Assembly: GCF_900106535.1 (NCBI RefSeq)
Contig: NZ_FNOH01000018.1
Span: forward strand, 107,795 to 171,794
Length of the DNA stretch: 64,000 nt
DNA from: Myxococcus xanthus
Lineage (GTDB): Bacteria; Myxococcota; Myxococcia; Myxococcales; Myxococcaceae
Direction of reading: 5' to 3'
The notes below the pieces were generated by a model. That model saw only the letters and a list, made by a program, of their open reading frames with translations, did not search any database and had not been told where the DNA came from. Positions 40,559 through 51,580 of the stretch are shown piece by piece; positions within the stretch are counted from its first letter, which is position 1, and each line of letters starts with the position of its first letter. A program made the translations under genes and the position numbers.

Positions 40559-43213
40559 TCAGTGAACGGCACTCGCTTCAGCCTGCGCGACTTCCGCCTC
40601 AGCGGCCTCCACTTCGTCGAACCGGAATTTTCCGTCCTTGAAGTCCGCTCTCACGCGGCTGTTCTCATGGATGTCGCCCGAGATGAGCTTCTCCGCGAGT
40701 GGCGCCTCGATGGCGCGCTGGATTTCACGCCGCAGCGGACGCGCGCCGAAGGTTGGGTCCCATCCCTTGTCCACCAGCGCTTCCAGCGCCGCGGGCGTCA
40801 CCTCCAGGTCAATGCCCTGGCCGTGCAGCAGGCGGCGCGTCTTCTCCAGCATCAGGTCCACGATGGCGCGCAGCTGCGCGCGGTTGAGCGGCTCGAAGAC
40901 CACCGTCTCGTCGATGCGGTTGAGGAACTCGGGCGGGAAGTGCCCCTTGAGCACGCCCATGACGCGCTCCCGCATGCGCTCCTGCGGTTCCTTGCGCGCG
41001 GTGGACTCCTGGATGAGGTGCGAGCCCAGGTTGCTGGTGCCGATGATGACGGTGTTCTTGAAGTTCACCACCGTGCCCTGCGCGTCCGTGAGCCGCCCGT
41101 CATCCAGCACCTGGAGCAGCATGTGGAACACGTCGGGGTGGGCCTTCTCCACCTCGTCGAAGAGGAGCACGGAGTAGGGCCGCCGCCGCACGGCCTCGGT
41201 GAGCTGCCCGCCCTCCTCGTAGCCGACATAGCCCGGCGGCGCGCCCACCAGCCGGCTCACGGTGTGCTTCTCCATGTACTCACTCATGTCGAAGCGGATG
41301 AGCGCCTTCTCGTCACCGAAGAGCAGCTCCGCCAGCGTCTTCGCCAACTCCGTCTTGCCCACGCCCGTGGGGCCCAGGAAGAGGAAGGAGCCGATGGGGC
41401 GCGACTCGTCCTTGAGCCCCGCCCTCGCCCGCCGGATGGCCTGGGACAACACGCGGATGGCCTCGTCCTGACCGATGACGCGCTCGTGCAGCCGCGACTC
41501 CAGCTCCAGCAGCTTCTTGCGCTCGTCCTCCGTCATCTGCGTCACGGGGATGCCCGTCATGCGCGACAGCACCTCCGCCACGTCCTCGGCGCGGACCTCC
41601 GGCGTCTCACCGGACTTCTGCGTGCGGCGCTCCTTCTGCGCGCTCTGGACCTCGCGCTCGGCGGCGTTCAGCTTCGACTCCAGCTCCTGGATGCGCGGCC
41701 CCGCCTTCCGGCCGCGAGCCTCGTCGAGCGAGCGCTTCACCTTCACCACCTCATGCTCGGCATTCACCAGTCGCTCCGGTGGCAGCGTGAGCCGCAAGCG
41801 CACGCGGGCCGCCGCCTGGTCCACCAGGTCGATGGCCTTGTCCGGCAGGAAGCGCCCTGTGACGTAACGGTCCGACAGCTCCACCGCCGCCACCAGCGCC
41901 TCGTCCGCGATGCGCACGCGGTGGTGGGACTCGTAGCGGTCCTTGAGGCCTCGCAGAATCTCAATGGCCTGCTCGGCCGTCGGCTCCGGGACGACCACGG
42001 GCTGGAAGCGGCGTTCGAGCGCAGCATCCTTCTCGATGCGCTTGCGGTATTCATCCAACGTCGTCGCGCCGATGACGTGCAGCTCGCCGCGCGCCAGGGA
42101 TGGCTTGAGCATGTTGCCCGCATCCATGGCCCCCTCCGCCGCGCCCGCCCCGACGATGGTGTGAATCTCGTCGATGAAGAGGACGATGTCCTCGCTGTGC
42201 GACTTCACCTCGTCCATGACCTTCTTCAGCCGCTCCTCGAACTCACCGCGGTACTTGCTGCCCGCGAGCAGGCCGGACAGGTCCAGTTGCAGCACGCGTT
42301 TGTCGCGCAGCGTGTCCGGGACCGCGGCGGAGATGATGCGCTGGGCAATGCCCTCCACGATGGCCGTCTTGCCCACGCCCGGCTCACCAATGAGCACGGG
42401 GTTGTTCTTCGTACGACGCGAGAGGATTTCGAGCGTGGTCTCGATTTCGTTGGCCCGCCCCACCACCGGGTCCAGCTTCCCTTCCGAGGCCAGGCTCGTC
42501 AGGTCGCGGCAGTACTCGTCCAGCGTGGGCGTGGGCGACCGGCGTGCCTCGGATGAAGGTGCCAGCGCTTCCGCGACGGCCGCGCGCGCCTTGCCGTGCT
42601 GGGCCCCTTGCTCGCGCAGAATCTCCGACGCCAGGCCTTCCCCTTCGTGCAGCAACCCCAGCAGCACGTGTTCGGGCCCCACATAGGAATGTCCCAGCTC
42701 GTAGGCCTCCTGGTACGCGAGTTCCAGGGCGCGCTTCGCATGCGGCGACAGCTCGGGACGCTCCATGGGGCGCTTCCCACGGCGCATCTCGGACTCGGCG
42801 CGCTCGGCGACGCGGGCCGGGTCCAGCTTCATGCGGCTGAGCGCGGTCCGGCCCAGCGGGTCCTTCGCGAGCGCCACCAGCAGGTGCTCCGTGTCGATGG
42901 AAGCCGCCCCCGCGCTTCGCGCCGCCTCGAAGGCCGCTTCCAATACGCGCCGCGTCTCATCGGAGAAGGCCTCGGTGATGTCGTAGCGCTCCACCGGCTG
43001 CTGGAGTGAACGCGACAGCCCCCCGAAGTCCTCGTCTCCGAAGTCACTGAAGAACTGGTCGAAGAGCGACGTGCCCAGGCCCATGCGGCCGAAGCGCGAG
43101 CGCTGGCTGCTACAGACGTCACACAGGGACTCGGTGGTCCGCCGGTTCCCCATGACGCGGGTGACTCGGGTGGTCGCCGGGCGCTGGTGGCAGAGGTCGC
43201 AGACATTGGCCAT
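40559..43213 (-). CDS. ClpE/ClpC-like AAA+ ATPase with N-terminal zinc finger
   Basis: The 884-residue protein starts with a CXXC...CXXC zinc finger (VCDLCHQ and LCDVCSSQ), as in ClpE and McsA. A Clp N-domain follows (about 75-215: HLLVALAKDPLGRTAL, PEHVLLGLLHEGEG). NBD1 has GEPGVGKTAIVEG, GSKYRGEFEERLKKV and VLFIDEIHT. A middle coiled coil spans about 400-470, and NBD2 has GPTGVGKTELAKTL, LLFDEVEKAHPDV and GARPLRREI. Both ATPase sites are intact, in contrast to the AAA+ triplet upstream. No clear ClpP-binding tripeptide loop was identified, so a protease-linked or stand-alone disaggregase role is open. ClpE-type zinc fingers are best known from Firmicutes, so its presence here is notable. 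Confidence 0.88.
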   Translation of the reverse strand: MANVCDLCHQRPATTRVTRVMGNRRTTESLCDVCSSQRSRFGRMGLGTSLFDQFFSDFGDEDFGGLSRSLQQPVERYDITEAFSDETRRVLEAAFEAARSAGAASIDTEHLLVALAKDPLGRTALSRMKLDPARVAERAESEMRRGKRPMERPELSPHAKRALELAYQEAYELGHSYVGPEHVLLGLLHEGEGLASEILREQGAQHGKARAAVAEALAPSSEARRSPTPTLDEYCRDLTSLASEGKLDPVVGRANEIETTLEILSRRTKNNPVLIGEPGVGKTAIVEGIAQRIISAAVPDTLRDKRVLQLDLSGLLAGSKYRGEFEERLKKVMDEVKSHSEDIVLFIDEIHTIVGAGAAEGAMDAGNMLKPSLARGELHVIGATTLDEYRKRIEKDAALERRFQPVVVPEPTAEQAIEILRGLKDRYESHHRVRIADEALVAAVELSDRYVTGRFLPDKAIDLVDQAAARVRLRLTLPPERLVNAEHEVVKVKRSLDEARGRKAGPRIQELESKLNAAEREVQSAQKERRTQKSGETPEVRAEDVAEVLSRMTGIPVTQMTEDERKKLLELESRLHERVIGQDEAIRVLSQAIRRARAGLKDESRPIGSFLFLGPTGVGKTELAKTLAELLFGDEKALIRFDMSEYMEKHTVSRLVGAPPGYVGYEEGGQLTEAVRRRPYSVLLFDEVEKAHPDVFHMLLQVLDDGRLTDAQGTVVNFKNTVIIGTSNLGSHLIQESTARKEPQERMRERVMGVLKGHFPPEFLNRIDETVVFEPLNRAQLRAIVDLMLEKTRRLLHGQGIDLEVTPAALEALVDKGWDPTFGARPLRREIQRAIEAPLAEKLISGDIHENSRVRADFKDGKFRFDEVEAAEAEVAQAEASAVH

Positions 43214-43377
43214 GGTTTCGGGTCCCCCGAACGACGGTTCAATGCCAACGCTAGGGACGGCCGGTGCGCCTCACCTCGGCCCCAGGGCAGGGCCGGGCGT
43301 CCAAGGTGGCCCACCGTTGCAGGGGACGCTAACCTGCCGGAAGAGCCGTTTTTCTATGCCCTCCGGGAGTCCCCGAC

Positions 43378-43812
43378 ATGTCCGAGCAGAAGCCCCGCCT
43401 GAAGCGCCCCGTGGAGAACGTCCGCGCCGAACTGCTCGCGGACCCAGACACCCAGCGCATCGCGAAGTCCCTGGATATGGAGCTGGAGGCCTACGTCGAG
43501 CTGGTCCTCGACTACGCCCAGAACCCGGACAAGGAGCCAACGCTCATCGTTGCGCCGGACGAGGAGCTGCGCGCCGCCGGCTACAACCCGCCGACCACCC
43601 AGGACGTCGCCAACTTCTTCATCGCCGCCGCCAATGGCGAGCTGGGCATTGGCCCGCCCAAGTCCTATTACAGCGGCTTCGAAGGGAAGCAGGACGACGC
43701 GAACAAGCCGTCACTCCGGGGGGATGAGGGCCAGGAGCCCGTGAAGGTGGACGAGGAGACCAGCCAGAAGCTCCGCCAGCACGTCCCCAAGGGCGGGCCT
43801 GATCGCGTTTAG
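43378..43812 (+). CDS. Conserved hypothetical protein, 144 residues
   Basis: A soluble, charged protein with no signal peptide or membrane segment. The first 60 residues are helical and acidic (IAKSLDMELEAYVELVLDYA), then a PTTQDVANFFIAAANGELG segment, and a disordered Lys/Asp/Glu-rich tail. The start has GGGAG eight bases upstream and codon use is typical of the genome. It is divergent from the ClpE-like gene across 164 bases, so the two may share a control region. I do not recognise a family. Confidence 0.72.
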   Translation: MSEQKPRLKRPVENVRAELLADPDTQRIAKSLDMELEAYVELVLDYAQNPDKEPTLIVAPDEELRAAGYNPPTTQDVANFFIAAANGELGIGPPKSYYSGFEGKQDDANKPSLRGDEGQEPVKVDEETSQKLRQHVPKGGPDRV

Positions 43813-43886
43813 GCGGATTTGACGCAACTTTCTCCCACGCTCCCCGACAATCCGTACATTCACCCCCTTTCATAGAGGTTTCCCCC

Positions 43887-44453
43887 ATGTCCGTTGGCGG
43901 CGCAGGTGGTTCGAACGGTAGCCGTGGCTCGAATGGCGCGAGCAATGCTGGCCGGAGCGCCGCTGCAGGTGCGGCCAACGCGGCGGGCAAGGCGGCGGGC
44001 GGTATCGCGGGCGCGCTGGGCGGTATCGGCAAGGCGCTGGGCGGCATCGGCAAGGCGGTAGGCGGCCTGGCGAACAGCATCGGCGGCATCGCCGGCAAGA
44101 TTGGCAGCGCGCTGAGCCAGGTATCCGGCCTCGTCGACAAGGCGATGAGCGCCATCACCGGCCCCCTCAAGAGCATGATTGGCGGCCTGCTGGACAAGAT
44201 GCCCTTCGGCATCGGCCAGCTCGCCAAGCCGTTCGTCGACAAGTTCATCGACAACGGGCTGGCCATGGTCGCCGGCGGTCCGCTGGGTGGCGTTGCCTCG
44301 ATGTTCGGCAAGGCCGGCACCGTGGGCAAGCTGGCGGACATGGTGGAGACGGTCCGCACGGGCGCGAAGACGGTGGGCGACATCGCCGAGGGCCGCTTCA
44401 ACGCCCAGCAGATGGCGGCCTTCGCCCAGGCCCAGCTGATGCGCGGCCTGTAA
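43887..44453 (+). CDS. Glycine-zipper-rich hypothetical protein, 188 residues
   Basis: The first 30 residues are Gly/Ser/Asn/Ala-rich and probably disordered. Residues about 36-75 hold an amphipathic glycine-zipper repeat (IAGALGGIGKALGGIGKAVG), and a helical C-terminal half has LDKMPFGIGQLAKPFVDKFI and AGGPLGGVASMFGKAG. No signal peptide is evident. Glycine zippers often mediate membrane insertion or helix packing, so a membrane-active or self-assembling protein is possible (inference). AGAGG lies eight bases before the ATG and a strong terminator follows. Function unknown. Confidence 0.72.
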   Translation: MSVGGAGGSNGSRGSNGASNAGRSAAAGAANAAGKAAGGIAGALGGIGKALGGIGKAVGGLANSIGGIAGKIGSALSQVSGLVDKAMSAITGPLKSMIGGLLDKMPFGIGQLAKPFVDKFIDNGLAMVAGGPLGGVASMFGKAGTVGKLADMVETVRTGAKTVGDIAEGRFNAQQMAAFAQAQLMRGL

Positions 44454-44479
44454 TCCCGAATCGACGGGTGAAGCCCCCA

Positions 44480-44511
44480 GGGCCAGCTCCCACGCACGTG
44501 GGGGTTGGCCC
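44480..44511 (+). terminator. Terminator after the glycine-zipper gene
   Basis: GGGCCAGCTCCCAC and GTGGGGGTTGGCCC form a 14-base stem with wobble pairs and a GCAC loop, 26 bases after the stop. A T-rich stretch (TTCGTTCGTTTCC) follows. Confidence 0.7.
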
Positions 44512-44635
44512 TTCGTTCGTTTCCGAGTCCGTGTGCGCCCGCACGCTGAGTGACCACCCGGGGCGCGAGGCCGCTTGTTGCTGGCGACCCCCGCCCGCAG
44601 CCGTTAAGGAGGGCCTCTCCCGCGTCGGCGTCTTC

Positions 44636-46099
44636 ATGCGAACCACTCATCGTCCCCTCACCACCTTGGCCCTGGCCTTGAGCCTCTTCATGGCCGCCTT
44701 GGAAGCCACTGTCGTTTCCACGGCCATGCCCACGGTGGTGGGCGAGTTGGGCGGCATCCAGCACTACGCGTGGGTCTTCACCGCGTACATGTTGTCCTCC
44801 ACCATCACCGTGCCCATCTACGGGAAGCTGGCGGACCTCTACGGCCGCAAGCCCGTGCTCGTGTTCGGCATCGTGCTGTTCCTCGTGGGCTCCATCGCCA
44901 GTGGCCTGTCCACGTCCATGGCCATGTTGATCGGCTTCCGGACGCTCCAGGGCCTGGGCGCGGGCGCCATGCAGCCGGTGGCGCTCACCGTCATCGGGGA
45001 CATCTACACGCTGGAGGAGCGCGCGAAGGTCCAGGGCGCGTTCAGCGCGGTGTGGGGCATCGCGGGACTGATCGGGCCCATCACCGGTGGCTTCCTCGTG
45101 AAGTACCTCACGTGGCACTGGGTCTTCTTCATCAACGTCCCGGTGGGCGTGGGCTGCCTCGTCCTGCTCCTGAGCTACTTCCATGAGCGCGTGGAGCGGA
45201 AGCCCCAGAAGCTGGACTACGCGGGCGCCGCGCTGCTCACCGGCTGGGTGGTGGCGCTGCTCGTCGGCGTGCAAGGTGTGGGCGTGAATCTGTGGGGCTT
45301 GCCCGTGGCGGCCGTGCTGCTCGCGGCCTTCGTCGCGGTGGAGCGCAAGGTGGCCGAGCCCATCATCCCCATGTCCATCTTCAAGGTGCCGGCCATCGTC
45401 ATCTCCTCCATCGCGGGAGCGCTCTTCTCCGCGGCGATGTTCGGGGCCACCACCTACGTTCCGCTCTTCGTCCAGGGCGTCCTGGGCGGAACGCCCACCG
45501 AGGCCGGCGGGATGATTACGCCGATGATTGTCGGCTGGCCGCTGGCGGCCCTCGTGGCCGGGAAGCTGCTGCTCAAGACGGGCTTCCGCCCCCTCATCGT
45601 GGGCGGGCTGGGATTGACGGTGGTGGGCACGTCGCTGATGGCGCTGCTCCTGGGGCCCCAGGCGCCCAGGCTGCTGCCGGAGGTGGCCATGGGCCTGTTC
45701 GGCATCGGCATGGGCTTCGCGTCCACCGCGCTGCTCATCGCCGTGCAGACCAGCGTGGGCTGGGAGCTGCGCGGAGTGGCCACCGCCAGCAACATGTTCT
45801 TCCGCACCATCGGCGGCGCCATTGGCGTGGGGCTGATGGGCGGCGTCATGGTGTCGCAGCTCCTCAAGGACCCGACGGTGCCGATTTCGGCGGCCAACGC
45901 CTTGATGAGCCCCGACCACGGCCAGGACTTGCCCGCGGATCTGCTGGCGACGCTGAGCGGCGCGCTGGGCACCGGGCTGAGCATCAACTTCTGGCTGATC
46001 TGCGCCTTCACCGTGGCCGCCTTCGCCGCAGGGCTGTTCTTCCCCAAGGTGTCGCGCACCACGACGGTGTCCTCCACCGAGGTGGTGGCGCCGCACTGA
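44636..46099 (+). CDS. MFS multidrug exporter, DHA2 family (EmrB/QacA type)
   Basis: This is a proton-driven drug/H+ antiporter of the inner membrane. The 487-residue product has 14 predicted membrane helices. The DHA2 motif near helix 1 is LSLFMAALEATVVSTAMPTV, motif A is YGKLADLYGRKPVLVFG, and the antiporter motif C region is IAGLIGPITGGFL. I start at ATG 44636 because the open frame upstream runs through the terminator at 44480-44511. An AAGGAGG lies 24 bases before this ATG, which is too far to be its ribosome site, so the start is slightly uncertain. No regulator gene is adjacent. Confidence 0.9.
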   Translation: MRTTHRPLTTLALALSLFMAALEATVVSTAMPTVVGELGGIQHYAWVFTAYMLSSTITVPIYGKLADLYGRKPVLVFGIVLFLVGSIASGLSTSMAMLIGFRTLQGLGAGAMQPVALTVIGDIYTLEERAKVQGAFSAVWGIAGLIGPITGGFLVKYLTWHWVFFINVPVGVGCLVLLLSYFHERVERKPQKLDYAGAALLTGWVVALLVGVQGVGVNLWGLPVAAVLLAAFVAVERKVAEPIIPMSIFKVPAIVISSIAGALFSAAMFGATTYVPLFVQGVLGGTPTEAGGMITPMIVGWPLAALVAGKLLLKTGFRPLIVGGLGLTVVGTSLMALLLGPQAPRLLPEVAMGLFGIGMGFASTALLIAVQTSVGWELRGVATASNMFFRTIGGAIGVGLMGGVMVSQLLKDPTVPISAANALMSPDHGQDLPADLLATLSGALGTGLSINFWLICAFTVAAFAAGLFFPKVSRTTTVSSTEVVAPH

Positions 46100-46114
46100 C
46101 GTCCGTGCGGCGCC
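46087..46114. terminator. Hairpin between convergent MFS and GH6 genes
   Basis: A perfect ten-base inverted repeat (GGCGCCGCAC / GTGCGGCGCC) includes the MFS stop codon and ends 12 bases before the end of the convergent GH6 gene. It could act as a bidirectional terminator. Confidence 0.55.
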
Positions 46115-46125
46115 CCGTGCGTCGC

Positions 46126-47604
46126 TCAGAGGCCGTCAATCATCCGCAGGGCCACGTCCGGCACGAACGTGCCTGCGGGTGTGTTGGGCGCGACGCCGCA
46201 CTGGCCATCGGAGTCCCCGGGGACCTTGATCCACAGGGTCATCTCCGCGCCGCCCACGCCCACCTGGTTCGTCGTGCCAATCTTCCGGCCGGCGGGGTTG
46301 CACCACTCACCGTTGGAGCCATTGCCGTTACGGCTGGTGTCCACCACGAAGGGCTTGGTGTAGCCGTACCGGCTGCTCAGCGAGCTGTTGACGGAGCCCG
46401 CGTACGAGGCCGACTGCGCGGTGGTGTAGAAGTTCGACACGTTGAGCGCGAAGCCACGCACGTTGCGCACGCCCATGTTCTCCAGCCGCTGGGCCATGGT
46501 GTCCGCGTTGATCCACAAGGCGTTGCCCGCGTCCAGGTAGGCCCACGTGTTCGGCGCGCGATCCCGGAACTGCTCGGTGGCGTAGCGAATGAGGCTGATG
46601 CGCGTCTGACGCTCGGCGTCGTTCGCCAGGCAGTCGAGCTGGGCGACGGCGTCCGGCTCGATGATGACGACGGCGGGACGGTTGCCAATGGCGGCGGCGA
46701 AGGACGAAATCCACGTCCGGTACGCCTCTGGCGACCCCGCGCCTCCGCCCGAGTGGCTTCCGCAGTCCCGGCCAGGGATGTTGTACGCCACCAGCACCGG
46801 CAGCTTGTCCGCCGCGTCCGCGGCCGAGACGAAGCTGGACACCGCCGTGGTGATGTCTCCGCTCCAAGCGGCGAACCAACGTGCGGCCAGGTTGTTCGCG
46901 ACGGAGGACTGGATGCGCGCAGCGCGCGAGTCCCCGCTGTTGGCCCGGACCCAGTTGGCGGGGTTGGAGTTCGGGTCGATGTAGAAGCCGTTCGTCATCG
47001 ACAGCGGCCCGCCGCCTCCGCCGCCGTCCTCCGTGGTGAGCGAGATGTCATCGATGAACGCGCTGAACCCCGTCGCGCGGCCTCCCATCTGGAAGGTGAC
47101 CTGTCCTGCCTGCGTGGCCAGCGTCGACGTGAAGGGGAACGTGAAGCGCCGTGACGTGCCGTCCAACGTAATCTGCCGGTCCAGCGGCGCGGTGTACGGC
47201 GCGCTCTCCAACTGCACCGTCACACGGACCGTCGTCGACACTGAAGCAGAAGCGGTGAAGGACAGCGTGTACGCCCGGCCATTCACCAGCGGAATGTCAT
47301 CCTGGCCAATCAGCGCGTCCCAGGGGTTGGCCGTCCCGCCCCCCACATCCACGCGCAGGCGGGCGTTCTCCACGCGGGACTGCGTATTGGGGCCGCTCCA
47401 CCAGGGCGACACGGTGCCGCCGTTGAAGGTGCCATTGGAGACGAGCTCGGTCAGCGCGTCGGTGCGACTGCCGAGCGCCTCGGCCTCCGCCGGGGCGGGT
47501 GGCTCCGAGGGACCACAGGCAGTCGTGAGGGCCGCCGCGAGCATCAGCGCGGCCGGAGCGGTGAAGCGACGAAACGGCGAACCGGCGGAGTTACTGGGTT
47601 GCAC
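46126..47604 (-). CDS. Glycoside hydrolase family 6 lipoprotein (cellulase type)
   Basis: This is a secreted beta-1,4-glucanase/cellobiohydrolase. I start at GTG 47604 (GGAGG nine bases upstream), giving 492 residues with a lipoprotein signal and lipobox LTTAC. A beta-sandwich carbohydrate-binding-like module (about 55-200) with TFNGGTVSPWWSG and FIDDISLTTED is followed by a Gly linker. The GH6 catalytic domain (about 210-492) shows the family motif VAYNIPGRDCGSHSGGG with Asp280, and VVIIEPDAVAQLD with Asp318, plus the C-terminal KVPGDSDGQC. Both expected active-site Asp regions are present. A role in degrading plant or prey polysaccharide is inferred. Confidence 0.92.
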   Translation of the reverse strand: MQPSNSAGSPFRRFTAPAALMLAAALTTACGPSEPPAPAEAEALGSRTDALTELVSNGTFNGGTVSPWWSGPNTQSRVENARLRVDVGGGTANPWDALIGQDDIPLVNGRAYTLSFTASASVSTTVRVTVQLESAPYTAPLDRQITLDGTSRRFTFPFTSTLATQAGQVTFQMGGRATGFSAFIDDISLTTEDGGGGGGPLSMTNGFYIDPNSNPANWVRANSGDSRAARIQSSVANNLAARWFAAWSGDITTAVSSFVSAADAADKLPVLVAYNIPGRDCGSHSGGGAGSPEAYRTWISSFAAAIGNRPAVVIIEPDAVAQLDCLANDAERQTRISLIRYATEQFRDRAPNTWAYLDAGNALWINADTMAQRLENMGVRNVRGFALNVSNFYTTAQSASYAGSVNSSLSSRYGYTKPFVVDTSRNGNGSNGEWCNPAGRKIGTTNQVGVGGAEMTLWIKVPGDSDGQCGVAPNTPAGTFVPDVALRMIDGL

Positions 47605-47758
47605 GAAGCCATTCCTCCCGCCCGCGCGAGGACGCCAGGGAGCGGCGCCCGGAGTGACGCGGGCTGTGTCGAGTGCGTGGCCCGTGGGTGGCCCCGCGAG
47701 CACGCGGGGCCACACTTACACGGTTTACTCGTTTTTCAGCCCTTCAATCCACCGCGGC

Positions 47759-49432
47759 TCACCGAAGTGCGCGCAGATGAACAGGCGGGACGCGGTACTC
47801 GGAGGCCTGCTCCACCACGCGGCCCAGGCGCAGCAGCAGGTGCTCCTCATAGGGGCGACCTGTGAGCTGGACACCCACCGGGAGCCCCTCTTCATCGAAG
47901 CCGGCTGGCACCGACAGCGAGGGGAAGCCCGTCAGGTTGGCCAGGCGCACGAAGCGCATCAGGGCATCGACGACAGGCAGGTTCGACTCGCCATCCGGAA
48001 GCGCTGCCTCCGGAATGAGGGGCGCCGTGGTGGCCGTCGTGGGCGTGACGAGGACGTCCACGCCCGCCATCTGCGCCAGCAGCTCACGCGTCAGGCGGTG
48101 CCGGTGCCGCAGGGCATGCACCAGGTCCGTGGCCCGGAAGTGCCGGCCAATGGCCAGGTTGGTGCGCGTGTCGAGCCCGAACTCCGACGGATGCGCCTTC
48201 ACGTGGGGGAGCATCACCTCCGACATCTCGCTCAGGATGATGCAACTGTGCGTCCACAGCACGGTGTTGAGGTCGGGAGGCGGAATCTCCACCACGCGCG
48301 CGCCCGCGGCCGACAGCGCGGCCACGGCCTCCTTGCAGCGGGCGACGACGTCCGCGTCGGCGTCCTCGAAGTAGTCCCAGCAGATGCCCAGCCGCACGCC
48401 GCTCAGGCCTTCATCCTCGTAGCCAGACAGGTGATGCGGTGACTGCCCCTGCGAGACGAGGTCATGCCCATCCGGCCCCGCGAGCACCGCATACGCCGCG
48501 GCGACATCGTCCACGGTGAGGCCCATGGGCCCCACGTGGCCCACGTTCCAGCACAGCGGCGGTACGCCCGTCTCCGGGATGCGGCCCCACGTCGCCTTGA
48601 GGCCCACGATGCCGCAAAGGGCCGCGGGGATGCGGATGGAACCGCCGCCGTCGGCACCGATGCTCAAGGGGCACAGGCCGGCGGCCACGGCGGCGGCGGA
48701 GGCACTGGAACTGCCACCGGTGATGCGGCCCGTGTCCCAGGGGTTGCGAGCGGCGCCGTGATGGGGATTCAACCCGATGGGGTTGATGCCAATCTCATTC
48801 ATGTTGGCCTTGCCGAGGATGATGGCGCCCGCGGCCTTGAGCCGGGCCGCCACCGTCGAGTCCGCGGCGGCCACCTGCGTGCGAAACCGCGTGCCCAGCG
48901 TGGTGGGGAACCCGGCCAGGTCGACCTCGTCCTTCAGCACGACGGGAATCCCGTCGAGCACGCTCAGCGGACGGCCCTCGCGCAGCCGCTCGGAGGAAGC
49001 CTCCGCGGCCCGGTGCACGTCGTCCGGCTTGCGGGCGATGAACAAGCCCAGGCGCTGCTTCCCACTGTCCATCCGGGCAATGGATTCATGAATTCGATTC
49101 ACCACGGCCACCGGGTCCGTGGCGCCCTCGCGGTAGGCGCGGACATAGGCCGCAACGCTCTCACGCTCCGGTGGACTGGCGGACGCGGCGATGGCGCGCG
49201 CGGCCTGCTCCGTGGGTGTCTGCGACTCCGTGGCGGCAGTTCCCTGGGCCAACGGAAACTGGAGCGGCGGCGCGTCCCCCGCCGGGAGCTCACGCCATCG
49301 CTCGATGCCGCTGTCCCGCGTCAGCTTGTCCAGCATCACCGACCCGACGCCGCTCTCGAGCGCGTTCACGAAAGCCTTGAGCGCCAGGCCCGACACACGG
49401 GGCGCCTTCACGGGATTGCGTTGGTAGGTCAT
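47759..49432 (-). CDS. Amidase (amidase signature family)
   Basis: The 557-residue product has the amidase-signature fold with its Ser-cisSer-Lys triad. The catalytic Lys is in GIPVVLKDEVDLAG, and the signature GGSSSASAAAVAAGLCPLSI runs on into GADGGGSIRIPAALCG with the nucleophile Ser. A roughly 80-residue N-terminal extension precedes the core, which is longer than in GatA. No gatB or gatC gene is adjacent, so this is more likely a stand-alone amide hydrolase than the tRNA amidotransferase subunit. There is no signal peptide. The substrate cannot be predicted. It is divergent from recQ. Confidence 0.9.
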   Translation of the reverse strand: MTYQRNPVKAPRVSGLALKAFVNALESGVGSVMLDKLTRDSGIERWRELPAGDAPPLQFPLAQGTAATESQTPTEQAARAIAASASPPERESVAAYVRAYREGATDPVAVVNRIHESIARMDSGKQRLGLFIARKPDDVHRAAEASSERLREGRPLSVLDGIPVVLKDEVDLAGFPTTLGTRFRTQVAAADSTVAARLKAAGAIILGKANMNEIGINPIGLNPHHGAARNPWDTGRITGGSSSASAAAVAAGLCPLSIGADGGGSIRIPAALCGIVGLKATWGRIPETGVPPLCWNVGHVGPMGLTVDDVAAAYAVLAGPDGHDLVSQGQSPHHLSGYEDEGLSGVRLGICWDYFEDADADVVARCKEAVAALSAAGARVVEIPPPDLNTVLWTHSCIILSEMSEVMLPHVKAHPSEFGLDTRTNLAIGRHFRATDLVHALRHRHRLTRELLAQMAGVDVLVTPTTATTAPLIPEAALPDGESNLPVVDALMRFVRLANLTGFPSLSVPAGFDEEGLPVGVQLTGRPYEEHLLLRLGRVVEQASEYRVPPVHLRALR

Positions 49433-49618
49433 GGCGCCGCAGCCTATCCCCGAGCCGGCGATACCGCATGGGCGATGGTGGCCAATTCAGCAGCACGCAT
49501 CGTTCGCGTCTTCGTGGACTTCGTGGCTACGCTCTTCCCTCGGTGAGCAGGGACGGAGTCGCTGGTCAGGGCCCATGGAGGGCGTGGGTTGCCGGAGTTC
49601 GCGAGTTGGAGGAGCTTC

Positions 49619-51574
<1,956 letters not shown>

Positions 51575-51580
51575 CGACCA

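Noticed and set aside
44468..44635. Upstream extension of the MFS exporter frame
   Set aside because: It runs through a terminator-like hairpin (44480-44511) and has no transporter character. The first helix begins right after ATG 44636.
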